This document shows positions 1-11,303 of a stretch of DNA of 64,000 bases, one piece after another; position 1 is the first letter of the stretch; the number at the start of each line of letters is the position of its first letter. The notes below the pieces were generated by a model, which was not told the origin of the DNA, made no database searches, and worked only from the letters and a program-made list of their open reading frames with translations. Origin of the DNA: Roridomyces roridus. Its lineage: Eukaryota; Basidiomycota; Agaricomycetes; Agaricales; Mycenaceae. The stretch spans positions 2,728,001 through 2,792,000 of the forward strand of contig JARKIF010000001.1 of the NCBI GenBank assembly GCA_029378245.1, read 5' to 3'. Position numbers and translations under genes: made by a program.

Positions 1-3000
1 ACCCCCCTCCGGCCTTGACATAGCGGCCATAAACTAGATGATCGTCAAATCAAGACCAAGTGAATTAGACGCCACGCACCGGACCAAGGGACAGAGCCCG
101 TCGTACGCTTCTCCTTTGTAATGAGCTTGCCCGCAACCTTTCCCGTCCCCGCCGACTTGGTCACGGAAACAGTCGCCGTGTTCGACTGATTACCCTCCGA
201 AGCTTCTCCGCCACCAAACTCCGCATCGAGGCGCGCAAACTCGCCCCGCTTACCAATTAGCTCCTGATACGATCCGTGTTCGGATATCCGCCCATCGACA
301 AGCATGTAAATATGGTGGCACTGAGATAAGAAGTGGAGCGAATGTGTGACTAGGATCACGGTCTTGCCCTGCTGGACGAGGCCGAGGACGGCGTTTTGAA
401 ACAGAGCACGCCCGACGTTGGCGTCAACAGCGGACAGTGGGTCGTCAAAGATGACCACGTCTGCGTTGTAATACAGCGCTCGAGCAATGTTGACCTAAAC
501 ATTCATCATCAGTGCTCTACATCTCCGTTGGATGGAGATACGCGCCCTTTGTCTCTGTCCGCCAGATAGATTAATTCCTGGAGTGATTTAGAAATGTATC
601 GAGAAAAAAAATCAACCAAGATCACCCTTTTCGCCAATCTGTGATCGTGGTTCAATTTACGTAATCCGTGGTTGAAATTGAACGCACCTCAGTAAGGTCA
701 CCGTCCGGCAGCAACTGGAGGTCAGGCATAAGGCAAGCCTTCTCCACCACGCTCCAATACCGTTTCGAGTCGAAAGGCTGGCCGAACAGAATATTATCTC
801 GCTCAATCAACATGTTAGATTTATTGGTTTGCGTGAAGAAAACCGCTCACCAAACTGGCGTTCTGTATCCAAGCTACCTGCGCGCAGTAGGCGACTTTAC
901 CTCCAAACGAAAAGGTGCCACCGACGCGCTTCATTTCGCCGATGAGGCCCTGGATTAGACTCGACTTGCCCGCGCCAACACGCCCGACGACGCCACATAT
1001 TGTGCCCCGCGGGACGGTCATGTCAATATTCTGCACCTGAAATGGCTCCTCGTCTATTGAGCCTTTGGAATCATCGGACTGGGGCTTGGTTTCCCACTCA
1101 AAGGTCGCATCTTCGACGCGAAGTGCGACGTCCTGCACGGGGTCAATGACGAAGGGAATGTCGACGAGCACCTCGGCGTGAAGTACGCGCCGAATACGTT
1201 CGAGTGAGTTGCGTGCGTCGGCAATGTTGGATAGCGCACGGGGAAGGAAGAGCATGGGCTGGCGGAGGAGCTGAAACAAACTAAACGACGAGAAGATGAT
1301 GGCAATGTCGAAACCGGCCGTGGCTCGGGTGTACGTGACAAACGCGAGTGTCGAGGCCAGGACGGGGAGGGAGTATGCCAGCGCGATGCTATGCGCCGTC
1401 AGCTTCAGAAGTTACAGGGAAAATGTTCTCACTTGGCCGATTGCGAGTGCTGAATCTTCTTTACACCCCGCATTTCGCGGTCTCTGATGTCGAATATTCC
1501 TAGCATCTGTGAGTAAGCGCGTCAGAATGTGCCATAAACAGACTTGCGCTTCAAAAACGGAAATTCGTAACAAAAGTACTTGACCACGCGCATGGAGCTG
1601 AGCGTTTCGAGTAGGACCTTGGACCGCTGGTCCGTGAACCGCATGGAAGCTCGTCGGGTCTGGAACTGGCCAACCATGATGCGTTCCTGAATAGGAATAA
1701 TCACGACGAATAGCGAAAACCCGGCTAGGGCGGATGGGCCAAGCTGATCAGATAAGATGGTGATAAAGATAAAAAAAGATTATCAGATCAGATAACGATG
1801 GAAACAGGGGGTTGATTTACCTGAGTCAAAAGAATAATCACGCAGACCATGACTTGGGGCGGGTCAGGTGGCGTTTCGAGATTGGCGAGAGAAGTACCTT
1901 GAATCGGGGCTGTCCACGCTAAACAAGAGCGGGTCAATCGGGATTCCGCCGTTACCCGTGCCCAGAGCACTTACCAGCGTGCTGCAACGACGGTTAACAA
2001 GAATTCCAGAATTCAGGAAACTACTTACAAACCACTGCGCACATGTATCGAGTCGGCTAATCTGGAACTCGCCTGTAAGCCTGCATGGTCGTGTGAGAGA
2101 CAATTCCATACATCCGTGGAGACATGATTGAGAATATCCGAGTTGGATAGGGTGGTACGCGCCTTGCCGGTGAGTCTGACGCCGCGTTTGTAGATGGAAG
2201 CGGTAAGAGCGCCACGCGACAGTACGCCCGTTGTCATGCTTCGCCAAAAGAACTGCATGAATTCGTGAGATTCAGAAACACGGGAAAGGAAATGTCGGGG
2301 TCACCTGGTGTTGGAAAATGCTCGACATTATGACCACGAAGAAAAGGCCAACAGCCATGCCGATACCACGTCCTATAGACGCCACCTCACGACCTGCAGC
2401 CTTGTCGGCCGCCCGAGTTTTCGTAAAATTAATAATTGCCTGAAAGCCATAAGCGCACTCAAGGAAAGGAATATAGAACACGAACCTTGACGAGGATGGG
2501 CCCCATCAGTTGAGACGTGTCGCCGAGGACCTGAAGCAATTCTTAGCCCAAGTTTATGAAAGTTTAAGCGAAAAAATCGCGACCTTGGAGACACCCCCAA
2601 GCCAAAAGAACGAGCTCAAAACATCGTTGAGTGCCCACGCTAGACTTGCCTGTCTCCGCGCGCCTACCTGGCGCCATTGCTTCTCCAACGCAGCACGACG
2701 CGTGCGTCCACCTCGAATCGACCAAGAAATCCGCGTGAACAAACCAGGGTTGATCGTCCCCTCGTCAAGTCCCGTGTTCCACTCGTTCGCTGCGGTGCAC
2801 CGTTGGAGCCACGCAGCCTCAAACTTGTCGGAAATATATCCAGCTTCTTGTTGAGGTGCGACCTTCCATAGATCGGTAGCTTGCAGGGCTCGTTGGTAGC
2901 CCAGAATCTGGGGAACGAGTTAGTGCATCGGAGATACTACAGATTTGAATAGTACCATGATGGGCGTGATCCATGCATAAGTTAATTGCGAAAGCCAAGA

Positions 3001-3302
3001 CGCAGAGACCATAGGAGTGACCTAAAATAATTAGAAAATGCCGAGATATCCATCCAATAACGGCACCTCAGCAGCCTCGAGGGTGTCGGGCGGCGGAGGA
3101 GGCGTACCAGCCGGAATCCTGAGTGGGTTGAACACACCGTTTGAAAAATATAAACAAGCACGAACCAAAATTGCCACCACCGCTCACGGAGATGGACATA
3201 TTCAGCCCCCGTGTCTAGTTGAAGGGCACTTGGTACGTTCTTCTTGGCGTCGTTCTTCTCTTCGTCCTCACTGTTCGTCGGTTTCTCGTTTTTGGGGTGC
3301 AT
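1..3302 (-). CDS. ABC transporter, ABCC/MRP (Yor1-like) type, 3' end cut by the window edge
   Basis: ATP-driven full-size exporter; the N-terminal half and start of the linker are visible. Exons on the minus strand: 3166..3302, 3067..3118, 2956..3021, 2584..2907, 2486..2530, 2305..2439, 2112..2252, 2029..2061, 1975..1981, 1898..1918, 1821..1852, 1548..1743, 1433..1499, 851..1388, 688..801, 625..637, 546..577, 80..494 and <1..33. The family signature ILGYQRALQATDLWKV follows the acidic N terminus. Transmembrane domain 1 contains STDISRLDTCAQWF and SSMRVVKYFCYE. NBD1 has Walker A GRVGAGKSS, signature LSGGQRQR and Walker B VVIFDDPLSAVD, then the linker KEKRTTGSVPW. The second half lies beyond base 1. 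Start: first ATG, at 3302; the longer frame to 3344 begins with TTG. Odd points: microexons of 7 and 13 nt, GC donors for introns 1500..1547 and 495..545, and a 77-nt intron (1744..1820) holding two iron-type GATA sites. Divergent from NIS synthetase 1; siderophore export is an inference. Confidence 0.93.
1747..1755 (+). promoter_or_regulatory. ATCAGATAA site (iron-type GATA motif) in an ABC transporter intron
   Basis: Perfect match to ATCWGATAA, the motif bound by SreA/Urbs1-type iron-repressing GATA factors in fungi. It lies in the longest intron of the transporter. A TGATAA follows at 1761..1766. Function is inferred. Confidence 0.55.
1787..1795 (+). promoter_or_regulatory. Second ATCAGATAA site in the same ABC transporter intron
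   Basis: Perfect ATCAGATAA, 40 bp from the first copy, inside intron 1744..1820. Two 9-mers in a 77-nt intron is far above chance. Confidence 0.55.
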
Positions 3303-3667
3303 GACGGTTGATAAAACCGAACACGGCGGCGAAACTGACTTCAATAAGTACTCGGAACCTCATGGCTTGGCTGATATAGATCGAATAGCCCAACAGAAAG
3401 TTGAGGCGGTAACTTGCAGAGTGGGGCTGCACAAGGCTTGCAAAGTTTACCGCATTTAGTCACGGATCATCGCATCATCCATCATGATCTGGACGAACTG
3501 GCTCACGAGATTCTCAAGCTTTCTCTCGAACTGGTTTGCTCTGCCTTGAACTGTTTTCTCATTCTCTGCGCTTTCGCTCCGAGTCGCGCTCTCCGGATTT
3601 GATTTAACCTCTTTCCTTAAAATATGCGCAAACGTCATTGGCCCGAGAGAATCATTCGTCCAAGACT
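3303..3667. promoter_or_regulatory. Divergent promoter between ABC transporter and NIS synthetase 1
   Basis: 365 bp separate the two start codons. No convincing reading frame lies here; small frames at 3414..3638 lack family character. I saw no perfect ATCWGATAA inside it; the sites are in the transporter intron and downstream of NIS 1. Confidence 0.5.
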
Positions 3668-5814
3668 ATGCCTGCCCGGACCCTCAAATTTCCAGAGCTC
3701 CCCCCCGCAGACAGAGCTGCTTTCGGCGTTTCCGCACGCATCTTGTGTGGTCTCGTCACAGAGTCTCTCGCCCGTGGAATATACCTCAAGCTCGCAGATG
3801 GCCTCGATGCCTCTGGGATCTGTGTCATCCTCCTGTCGGATATTTCGTCGCGACCCCCACCAGACGTCGCCACGCCGTACACAGCCAAGGACATCCTCGC
3901 AATCGTCCCCCTCCACCATGTCCCCGTGTTCAAGCATGATGGGACCGATCTCAGAGGCCGCGAGATCGGCTTGCTCGACCCGATGGATATGATTCCGTTG
4001 GTGTTCAAGTTCGACGCCACGGACGATGGCACTCAGGTGAATGAGGTGAGTAAAAAGCGTTCAAGACCAAACGGAATATTGACACATCGCATTCAGCACG
4101 CCTCTTTGGCCACCGCTGTCCTAAAGACACTTGCCGCGCCAGGATGGGACCTCACTGCCGCTCCACCTCTCGTTCCCTCCCGCAGCCCCCTCCCTTTGTG
4201 GGAGGCCTTTGGTCGCGACATGAAGCTGAAGGAAGAGGTCGTAACAGACATCACCGCCGAGTTTGAGAGCTCTGTGCTCTGGCAGAGTACGTTTCTTTAC
4301 TGATCAAGCCATTGCCGTCTAACAGTTTTCCAGAGTACTCCTTTGAGAATCCGCCTCTCGCTCCCCAATTTTCTTCCCCTAGCATTGACTGGGAGCAGTC
4401 TATTGTCGAAGGCCATCCGACGCACCCCATGCATAAATCGCGCATGTTTCTGCCCCCCATGCGCAATGTCCTTCCTGGCACGTACGATCTCCAGCACACC
4501 AATCTGCGCTTTATCGCAGTCCCTCGGGAGAACCTCAAAATCACGTACGACTTTGAAACTTACATCGCTCCGCTTGTCAAGGCCGCCTCCGCGCGCGCCG
4601 GCGAACAACTCGTCGTCCCGGAGAATTTTGTCGCAATACCCGTCCACGATTTGCAAGTCGCCCATATTCAAGCAAAGTTCCCCGACGCCGTCATCTTCCC
4701 GCCAATCTTCCAACTCCCCATCCTCGGCCAACAGAGCATCCGGTCTGTCATTGTGCCAGATGCTTACCACGAGCTTTCCCTCAAGCTCGGCGTCGGGATC
4801 AAACTCACGTCGGCCGTGCGAACCATCTCACCCGCCTCAGCTTACCTCGGGCCCCGTTTCTCCGCTCAGGTCGTCCCGGCCCTCACGATGGATCGCAATA
4901 TCGTTACAGTGGCGCGGGAACTAGCGTCTGTTGTGCACTCACATCCAGATGGGGAGATTGCCAAGCACTGTGCTGCCATCATCCGTGAAGCTTATGAGAA
5001 TACGAGCGAGGAGCGGGGCGAGCGGCTTATTGTGTGCACTTCGCTCGTGGAGAGCGGACACGCGGGCGAAGGCGGTCATATCCCTGCTGTCATTCGTGTC
5101 TTTGAGCTGGACACGGAGGAAAAACGGATTGCCTGGTTGGACAAGTGAATTTGTTTTTACTTTCCTATGACTGGCTCGGTTCGTTCTGACATTTTCATAG
5201 GTTCATCAAGATGCTATTCGAAGCCTTTTTGCCGCCGGTGTTGCACAATGGTGTTGGATTTGAATGTCATCCGCAGAATTGCGTTGCCAGATTCGATATC
5301 AAGACGAAGGAGCTTCTTGGATTCATTATTCGTGATTTTGGCGGTCTGCGTGTTCATCGCGAATCACTGCGGGCTTCTACCGGTGTGGAACTTGATTTTC
5401 TCGAAGGCCACAGCGTAAGTCTAGGCTCCTCTTTGGTGGCGCTCTAACCCTGGTCTTTAGATAATCGCCGAGGACAACGATGATGTTTATGAGCGCATGT
5501 ACCACACGGTGATGCATAACCACTTGCAGCAGCTCATCCGCGTGCTGGGACTACACTATTCGGGCGTCGGCTGGGCGCTGGTGCGTAAGCACCTGAAGGC
5601 CGTCATTCCTGCCGAGCATGCGTTGTATGCTGCCTGGCTTTCACCGGAGAAGAAGACGTTCCCCGGCAAGTGCTTCCTGCGGATGAGGTTCCAGGGGATG
5701 TATCGCTATGTAGGTTGTTTTCACCTTCGGTGCCGGTATTTGCTCACTGTTTGTCAGCACCTCCATGCGCCGTTCCCAAACTTGATTCTGTACGAGGGGG
5801 TGGATGGCGCGTAA
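3668..5814 (+). CDS. NIS siderophore synthetase 1 (IucA/IucC family)
   Basis: Predicted ATP-dependent synthetase that joins a carboxylate such as citrate to an amine or alcohol, independent of peptide synthetases. Exons 3668..4045, 4097..4286, 4334..5144, 5201..5414, 5461..5709 and 5758..5814; 632 aa, normal for the family. The diagnostic ATP-binding GHPTHPMHK is at residues 216-224, after YSFENPPL. Later come IPVHDLQ, the S-A-V-R-T-I-S block, and the FhuF-like C-terminal part with HNHLQQ (about residue 551) and KCFLRMR. Start: ATG at 3668, which aligns with the N terminus of the paralog 840 bp downstream; the frame upstream to 3638 opens with TTG. No targeting signal, so probably cytosolic. 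Neighbours are a divergent ABC exporter and the tandem paralog. Substrates cannot be read from sequence; rhizoferrin-like chemistry is one possibility. Iron repression is inferred from the nearby GATA sites. Confidence 0.92.
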
Positions 5815-6654
5815 AGAGTAAAGATCGTGTATTTTTCGTGTGAATGGATGGGTTTCCCGAATCTGTGTGAAGAAAGGCGGAACTTGACATTCATTTCCGA
5901 CGAAATGGGATCCCAACGGCGTGCTTATTGCTTATCGGAACTATCAGATAAGATGTGTTTTAAGCTCGATTCCGATCTGGTTCGGAATGGAACTCGGCGG
6001 CTATTTCTCAGTTCAGTGTAACGCATCATCCGGACGCGAGATGAAATTGCGTACCTCCCCAGTGAAAACCATGGGGAAAGCATGACCCTGGTTTTTATTT
6101 GAGTTTTCCCCTTGGCGTCTCACAGTCCCCTGCGCTCTCACGAACGGGAATCGTGGAGCCGTTCCTTGGTGAGGCTGTGTGTGGTAAAGAGATTGCTAGC
6201 GTACCAATGATTTCACTCGCAATGAGCCATAACAGTGGATATTGGTACGTCGAGTTACCATGGAAGGCGTCATTGTTCGCAGGGGCACCAGTATTTCGGG
6301 ATTGTTAACAGCCGTTCTATTGGTTTCTCCCCGCATCATCGGGAAAATGCTTGTTGAGAACGTTGGCAAGTCATGGTGTGCTCCAAAATTTGCTCCCCAC
6401 TCCGCCCAAACGTGTGTAACCGCCAAGTGATTGGGCCTATATTCCGGAATTCTGGTTGGGTCCGACTGGTTCAGTTCGTCTCCGCGGTTATCATTTTATG
6501 AGATCGGAATGATTCAAGCAGTTCTCACCTGGAAAGGGTCGCTTTGGGATTTCTTTTCTTGCCATATGGGTCGGGGATGACACATGATGCGCGCCGTGCT
6601 GCAGCTTAAATACGCCAGAGTTTCTCCACACCAGGGCACCCGCTCACTGCTGCA
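5815..6654. promoter_or_regulatory. Intergenic region between the two NIS synthetases
   Basis: 840 bp with no supported gene. It holds one perfect ATCAGATAA at 5943..5951, an inverted GATAA just upstream (ttatcgg), and a TTAAAT stretch about 50 bp before the NIS 2 ATG that may act as a TATA element. Confidence 0.5.
5943..5951 (+). promoter_or_regulatory. ATCAGATAA site upstream of NIS synthetase 2
   Basis: Perfect match to ATCWGATAA, 703 bp before the NIS 2 start and 129 bp after the NIS 1 stop. Binding is inferred from the known motif of fungal siderophore repressors. Confidence 0.6.
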
Positions 6655-8768
6655 ATGTCTTCTGGATTTAATCTCCCTCCGCGCGAACACGCCGCGTTCG
6701 CAGTGTCCTCCCGCTTGTTGTCTTGTCTCGTGACCGAGAGCCTTCTCCGTGCCTTTTACCTCGAGGCCAAAGAGTCGAAGACCGTGGCCGGCGTCCTTGT
6801 TATTCTTTCGGCCAGCGTCATCTCCGAACAACCAGTAATTACGCGCTCGCTTCGCCCTAACGACATCTTCGCCATAGTCCCGCTGCGCAACCGCCCCGTG
6901 TTCCAGGACAGCCCGCCGACAAAGCACGGGCGAATGGTGGGGCTCGTCGATCCACTTGACATGTACCCCGAGGTTTATACGCTCGAGGCGGAAACGGGGG
7001 CCGACTCGCACCGGGTTCGTGGTAATCTGATATGAGACCGAGTTAGATGTTGACTCGCTTATCTGATATAGGATGAACTTGTAGCCACCGTCTTATCGTG
7101 TTTGGTACCGCCGCCCTGGGAACTCGGCAAATTCACAAACCTCAAAAAGTCAACGGACCCGGTCGACCTCTGGGCCAAGTTTGTCCAACACATTTTCATC
7201 CCTGATTCCGTCAGCACATCCATCGCCGACGAGCTGCGGAGCTCTTTTGAATGGCAACGTAGGTCTATCCTGTTAAAATAACCGTGAGCACATTCTAATG
7301 TTGTTTTGGCTTAGTGCTTTCATACGAAAACCCACCCCTTTGTCCATCCCGCGCGAGCCCGCCGATCCAATGGGAGCAGAGTCTCGTCGCTGGCCATCCG
7401 ACTCACCCGATGCACCGCGCCCGGATGTGCGCCGAGGCCAGCCCTGGGTACAACTGGTACAGTCCCAAAATCCGGTTCCTGCGCATTCCCAGCGAGAGTC
7501 TGGACACGCGTGGATGCTTCGACACCATCATGCATGAGCTCATCCAAAAAGCGGCGGCGGCGTCGGGAACCGAGGTGCCCAGAGATGTTCCTGGGACCTC
7601 CATCATGCCTGTACACGAAATGCAAGTGTCGACCGTGCTTGCCAAAATCCCCAACGTCGAGATTCTCGAACCTACCGCAGATGCGCTCGCGCAGTCGAGT
7701 ATCAGGTGAGTAGCCAGTTTTGATCAAGTCGAGCGTCGATTGATTTTATGCATAGAACCGTCCTTGTACCGGCCCTCGAGGACATGTCACTCAAGGTTTC
7801 CGTGAATATGAAGATCTCATCGGCGTTGCGCACCATCTCGCACTGGACGGCAGATTTCGGCCCTCGTTTTTCGCGCGACATCGTTCCCAAGCTCTCGGTA
7901 GACCACAACATCTTCTCCGTCGAACTCGAACCCGCGAGCGCCGTCTTCAAGGGCGAGAAGGCCGTGGCCAAACATATGACCGCGATCTTCCGGAGCGAAA
8001 TTGTCCCTCCTCCCGGGGAGAACGTGGTCGTGGTGGCGGCTTTGCTGGAGATGGGGCATGCAGGCATCCCTGCTGGTGTATCTGCCGTCGAGCACGCGTT
8101 CGGCCTTGACACCGAGGCGAAGCGGATGGCATTCCTGGACAGGTGTGTATGAGCCATCATTCTCCAATGCCGCAGACTGACTGGTGTTAGCTACCTGGGA
8201 CTTGCCTGCGATGCCATCATCCCTCCAACACTGAAAAACGGCGTCGTTTTCGAAGCGCACGCTCAAAACTGCCTTTTGCGATTTGACATCGCCACCGGCG
8301 AGCTTCGCGGCTTCGTCCTGCGCGACCTCGGCGGGCTGCGGATTCACCCGGAGACGATGAATTCCTCCCTCGGCACCAATTTCGAGTTCCTGCCCGGGCA
8401 CTGCGTCGTGACCGATTCCGTCGAGGAGACTTACCCCAAGTTCTACCACACGCTCATCCACAATCACCTCCAACGCATGATTCGGCTGCTCGGCATGCAC
8501 TACAACGGTGTCGGCTGGGATCTGTTGAGGAAGCACCTACGACGTGTGATCCCCGAGGGTCATGGGCTCTGGAAGTCGTGGATGGAGACGGAGACGGTCG
8601 CTGGCAAGTGTTTGATGCGTATGCGCCTGCAGTCTGTGCACGACAAGGTAAATTGTGTTCATGTCTGTGCTGAGCGCCTTTCTAACGAGATGACAGATGG
8701 TCTTCAGCCCATTCCCGAATCTGTTGCTCTATCGTGCGGAGAGTAGTATTACTTCGCTGCAGGCGTAA
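6655..8768 (+). CDS. NIS siderophore synthetase 2 (IucA/IucC family)
   Basis: Paralog of the gene just upstream with the same predicted chemistry. Exons 6655..7014, 7072..7258, 7315..7705, 7756..8142, 8191..8647 and 8697..8768; 617 aa. GHPTHPMHR starts at about residue 209, after LSYENPPL. IMPVHEMQ, ISSALRTIS, an FhuF-like domain with HNHLQR (about residue 532) and KCLMRMR follow. Both genes have six exons. Introns 1, 2 and the last sit at matching places, but this gene has an extra intron at 7706..7755 and lacks the one that interrupts copy 1 after LEGHS. The duplication is therefore old. ATG 6655 is the only reasonable start. Intron 1 carries an inverted ATCAGATAA. The two enzymes may catalyse successive condensations or use different amines; sequence alone cannot decide. 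Confidence 0.92.
7059..7067 (-). promoter_or_regulatory. ATCAGATAA site in intron 1 of NIS synthetase 2
   Basis: TTATCTGAT on the + strand, i.e. a perfect ATCAGATAA on the minus strand, inside intron 7015..7071 close to the 3' splice site. It is the fourth copy in the cluster. Confidence 0.5.
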
Positions 8769-8987
8769 GAGAAGGGAATTACATGTAAATATTCACCCAC
8801 CTATAAGTATTTTAACTGTATACCATTGCTTTGTGTTTCGGACGTCCGACGAGAGCTGTAGACCTGTGTAGAGGCGGTGAACTTGGTGAGCGCAGTCAAG
8901 TCTGCCAAGGTGATTGCCGACCTTCATTGCTATTTATTCGACACCTCCTCATCCGCGCCCCCATCTCTCTCTCTCTCTTTCATCGTA

Positions 8988-11236
8988 ATGCAGGAAATCG
9001 GCGTTCTCGTCATCGTCGTGCTCAAGGCCCGCAATTTACACGACAAGTACTTTTGGAAACAAGATGCGTTTGCCCAAGTAGGGCTAAACGGTTGGAGCTT
9101 TCCATCTCGATATACTTGATTGCTGCAACTCAGCGCAGGCGAAACCAAACGCACAAAGGTCGATGTCAAGGGTGGCCAACACCCTGAATGGGATGAAGAA
9201 ATCCGTGTCCCGGTCATGAAGAACGGGAGCGAGAAGAACAGGAAGCTAGAAGTATCTTGTTGGGCTAAATCCCCAAGCAAGGAGGAGAACATCGGCACGG
9301 GCACAATCGATCTTGCGGAGACGCTTAAGAGCGGCGAATTCGATGGTGTGTGTGGACTTTCTACACTTCGTTCTCCTCTCATCGTCATCGACAATCAGAC
9401 TGGGTGCCACTGGACATCAACGGTGTAGCCCGCGGCGAGGTCTATCTCGAAATGACCTTCTTCTCGCACGCGCCCGCGCCCTCTGGGCTTATGGTGCCCA
9501 AGGCCAATCTCCAGCGCCGACCATCAAAGCTTTCGCCAGCTGAGAGACTGTCACGCCCTGTTGCAGCCAAGGAGCATCTGCCTCCCGTACAGGAGCGTTT
9601 GCCACCCGTACAGCAGAAACCTCAGGCGAACGAGCAATTGGCTGCCCCCAGTAGAACCTCACCCGGGAGAGGCGGCCGCGAATCACCTCTTCCCCCCGTA
9701 CCTGATTCCGGCTCAGCGCATGTGCCCAGTGCTCTGATGCCAGGGCGACCTCACCACGCGGGAGCGCAATCTCAACAACAACTAAAACCTCAAGCAGGTG
9801 TTACACATGTCCCGTCTATACTACGTCCACGCAATCCCAAATCCTCACCGACACCCATCCATGGACCTCCGGTAGAGTACAACGGTGTCGTCCCTCCACA
9901 AACCTATGACTCGGGATCTCCTACACGGACATATACTCCCGTCGTTCAGCCACCGCAGTCTCCTTACGAGGATGGCCCGGCGCGGTATGTGTCTCCCCCT
10001 CCTTCACAATGGGGTCATGGCGCCAATAACACGCCTGGGGGATTTTCCTTCCCCGTCCCGACGCTCGCTGGTGCCCGGGAACCTTCTTTGGAGTACCCTC
10101 CAGGAGCGGCATACCCTCCTCATCCTGGACATGAGCGGCATGGGTCTAGCGGTGGTCCAACACCAGCACCATCTTTCAGCCCGGCCCCAGCGCCTTACCA
10201 ACCTCCTCATTCGCCATTTCAGCAACAGCCCTACCCACCGCAGCAATCTCCCTTTGGCCAGCCACCACCAACGCAATTCCAATCGTACCCACCACCGCAG
10301 GGTCAATCTCCGTACCCGCCCAATACATACCAACAAAGCCCTCCGCATGGGAACAATAGTAGTAACCTACCGGATCCATACCTTCTCGCGCGGTACCAGA
10401 CGCCGTTACCTCTGCCCCCGGATAGCCCAACGGCGCGGAATGCACCTCTGCCAAAGGTGGAGTCGACGAATCCGGACAATGCAAGGTTGCAGGCGATGAG
10501 GCAGGCGGAGGAGGATGCTGCGAGAAGGAAGGAAAAGGAGCGGGAGGATAGGGAGAGGAGGGAAAAGGAGGATAGAGAGCGGGAGGAGCAGGAGAGGCGG
10601 GAACGCGAAGATAGGGAGAGGCGGGAGCGCGAAGATAGAGAAAGGCGAGAGCGCGAAGATAGGGAACGAGAACGAAAGGAAAAGGAGGAAAGGGAAAGGC
10701 GGGACAGGGAGGAGCGAGAGAGGAGGGACAGGGAGCAAAGAGAGCGAGAGGAACAAGAGCGGAAACGCGTCGAGGAAGAGGCTGCGCGACGCAAAGCCGA
10801 GGAAGAGAGGATTCGGGCAGAAGAAGAAGCTGCCCGTCGAAAACGCGAAGAAGAAGAAGCAGCTGCGCGACGCAAAGTCGAGGAGGAGAGGAGGCGGGCA
10901 GAGGAGGAGGCTGCGCGGCGGAAGGCGCAGGAGCAGAGAGAACGTGAGCAGAAGGAACGCGAGCGCGTACTCCGACGAGCTGAAGAAGAGGCTGCACGGC
11001 GGAGGGAGCAGGAGCGGAAGGATGGGGAACTTGCCCAGCAAATGGCGGATGAGGTGAAGCGCGCGGAAGAGGAGTCTGCGAGGCGGAAGGAGCAGGAGCG
11101 GAAGGACCGGGAGCTCGCGCAGCAGGTGTATGATGAGGCTATGCAGCAGGAGGAGAGGGATAGAGAACTGGCACGGCAGCTGGACAGAGAACTTAATCTC
11201 CAGGAGGGCGGTGGGAATACGCCTGGCCGGTGGTGA
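8988..11236 (+). CDS. C2-domain protein with proline-rich middle and charged helical tail (Inn1/Fic1-like layout)
   Basis: Probable membrane- or cortex-associated scaffold. Exons 8988..9090, 9139..9345 and 9399..11236; 715 aa. Residues 1-125 form one C2 domain (LVIVVLKARNLHD at the start, KGGQHPEWDEEIRVPV in the middle, WVPLDINGVARGEVYLEM at the end). The classical calcium-ligand aspartates are only partly present, so calcium binding is doubtful. Residues about 130-385 are rich in Pro, Gln and Ser with several PP and SPY/SPF stretches that could bind SH3 domains. From about residue 390 to the end the chain is almost pure Glu/Arg/Lys, a predicted long single helix or coiled coil built on short tandem repeats. 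The layout resembles the cytokinesis proteins Inn1 and Fic1, but these lack such a tail. Antisense frames across the repeats are shadows. Confidence 0.85.
10530..10760 (+). repeat. Coding tandem repeats of an E/R-rich octapeptide
   Basis: Imperfect 24-nt units coding for variants of RERREREDR run in tandem inside the C2 protein gene. They give the E/R-rich helix and make this stretch prone to length change. Confidence 0.8.
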
Positions 11237-11303
11237 TTGCGGCGTGTTGTATTATCATAAGAGGTCGTTCACTAATGTACACCAGCTATACGGATTATTA
11301 TTA

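Noticed and set aside
1500..1547. A 33-nt GT-AG intron inside this segment of the ABC transporter
   Set aside because: Too short for splicing here; the 48-nt GC-AG reading restores the family sequence FLKRIFDIRDREMRG.
10176..10997. Long antisense open frames over the C2 protein gene
   Set aside because: They mirror the E/R/K codon repeats and the proline-rich stretch of the sense gene; they have no independent motifs.
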